Shown: piece by piece, positions 63,617 through 64,000 of the stretch
How positions within the stretch are numbered: the stretch's first letter is position 1
Layout of the letters: the number at the start of each line of letters is the position of its first letter
From: Marinobacter fonticola
Lineage (GTDB): Bacteria; Pseudomonadota; Gammaproteobacteria; Pseudomonadales; Oleiphilaceae
Assembly (NCBI RefSeq): GCF_008122265.1
Contig: NZ_CP043042.1
Location: forward strand, 372,001 to 436,000
Reading direction: 5' to 3'
Length of the DNA: 64,000 nucleotides
Program-made: the position numbers and the translations under genes
Notes under the pieces: model-generated
The model's database searches: none
Seen by the model: the letters and a program-made list of their open reading frames with translations, nothing else
What the model was told of the DNA's origin: nothing

Positions 63617-64000
63617 ATGACCTTCAAAAGGCTGCATTCGGCCTGTGCCGGATTGTCGTTGAGAACACGGATTCTCGCTGCTTCAGCAAGCGTTTTTGTC
63701 AGCACCGGCGCAGTTGCCCAGGATGCATCTGACCTGGCCAAGCAATTGGCCAATCCCATTGCAAGCCTGATTTCGCTGCCATTCCAGGCCAATTTCGACT
63801 GGAATATCGGTCCGGAAGACGACGGCGAACGGTTAACGGTAAACGTTCAACCGGTGGTGCCGATCTCTCTTAACGAGGACTGGAACCTGATCAGCCGCAC
63901 CATCCTGCCCATCATCGATCAGAGCGATATCTTCCCCGGTGCCGGGAGTCAGTCGGGTTTGGGTGACACGGTCCAGAGCCTGTTCTTCTCGCCGGTGGAG
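63617..64000 (+). CDS. Outer-membrane protein of the phenol-degradation MetA/neuromedin-U-like family (truncated by window edge)
   Basis: These are the first 128 residues of an exported protein cut by the right edge. A signal peptide (RTRILAASASVFVSTGAVAQ) precedes LAKQLANPIASLISLPFQAN and DWNIGPEDDGERLTVNVQPV, followed by WNLISRTILPIIDQSDIFPG and SGLGDTVQSLFFSP. This is the recognisable start of a widespread outer-membrane protein often annotated as transporter, or loosely as neuromedin U. Family members are beta-barrels of about 250-300 residues; the exact function is unknown. GGAGAG lies ten bases upstream of the ATG. Confidence 0.85.
   Translation, partial: MTFKRLHSACAGLSLRTRILAASASVFVSTGAVAQDASDLAKQLANPIASLISLPFQANFDWNIGPEDDGERLTVNVQPVVPISLNEDWNLISRTILPIIDQSDIFPGAGSQSGLGDTVQSLFFSPVE

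Overview
The window looks like chromosome from a heterotrophic, probably marine gammaproteobacterium. Base composition is GC-rich. The gene set combines beta-oxidation modules, a DcaP-type porin, DUF1329, TRAP and SulP transporters, multihaem cytochromes and several GGDEF/EAL proteins, which would suit Marinobacter or a close relative; that placement is inferred from gene content and memory only. No rRNA, tRNA, CRISPR array, insertion sequence or phage was seen. A toxin-antitoxin pair at 52.35-52.95 kb is the only small mobile-type module.

Layout. (1) 0-9.3 kb: truncated acyl-CoA dehydrogenase, DcaP-like porin, molybdate operon modE-modABC (minus strand), 3-oxoadipyl-CoA-type thiolase, an unassigned polytopic membrane protein and an IclR regulator. 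(2) 9.8-18.2 kb: one plus-strand operon encoding a bifunctional hydratase/3-hydroxyacyl-CoA dehydrogenase, thiolase, acyl-CoA dehydrogenase, Zn alcohol dehydrogenase, aldehyde dehydrogenase and hotdog thioesterase. Together these could take an alcohol to acid/acyl-CoA and then to acetyl-CoA. A QsdR-like TetR regulator faces it. (3) 19-28.9 kb: diguanylate cyclase, DUF1329 protein, lipoprotein carboxylesterase, nitronate monooxygenase-like flavoprotein, SMP-30 lactonase, small beta-barrel, second diguanylate cyclase. (4) 29.1-38.4 kb: purine/ureide catabolism, with xdhA-xdhB-xdhC-uraD-uraH on the minus strand and a divergent tetR-puuE-alc-allA operon. Urate oxidase is not in the window. Xanthine dehydrogenase needs molybdopterin, so the modABC operon is functionally relevant.

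(5) 38.5-46.8 kb: AhpD-like protein and its divergent TetR regulator with three operators, SulP transporter, TRAP transporter dctP-QM with a terminator inside the operon, proC, divergent AraC regulator. (6) 47-54.6 kb: DUF1127 mini-protein, PAS-GGDEF-EAL protein, DUF3750 lipoprotein, Omp85-type barrel, GNAT, HigBA-like toxin-antitoxin, O-methyltransferase, SSAT-like acetyltransferase, UPF0060 protein. (7) 54.7-64 kb: aminotransferase, pyruvate-oxidase-like ThDP enzyme, spermidine-synthase-like protein paired with a GluR0-type ligand-gated potassium channel, FNT channel, octahaem-TPR cytochrome, and a truncated outer-membrane protein.

The most distinctive signals are a shared 17-bp pseudo-palindrome upstream of the porin, the thiolase/membrane-protein pair and the beta-oxidation operon. 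It suggests a single IclR-controlled dicarboxylate or fatty-acid regulon. Also distinctive are the GluR0-like channel coupled to an aminopropyltransferase-like gene, the FNT plus octahaem pair, and the triple 16-bp operator at 39.1 kb.
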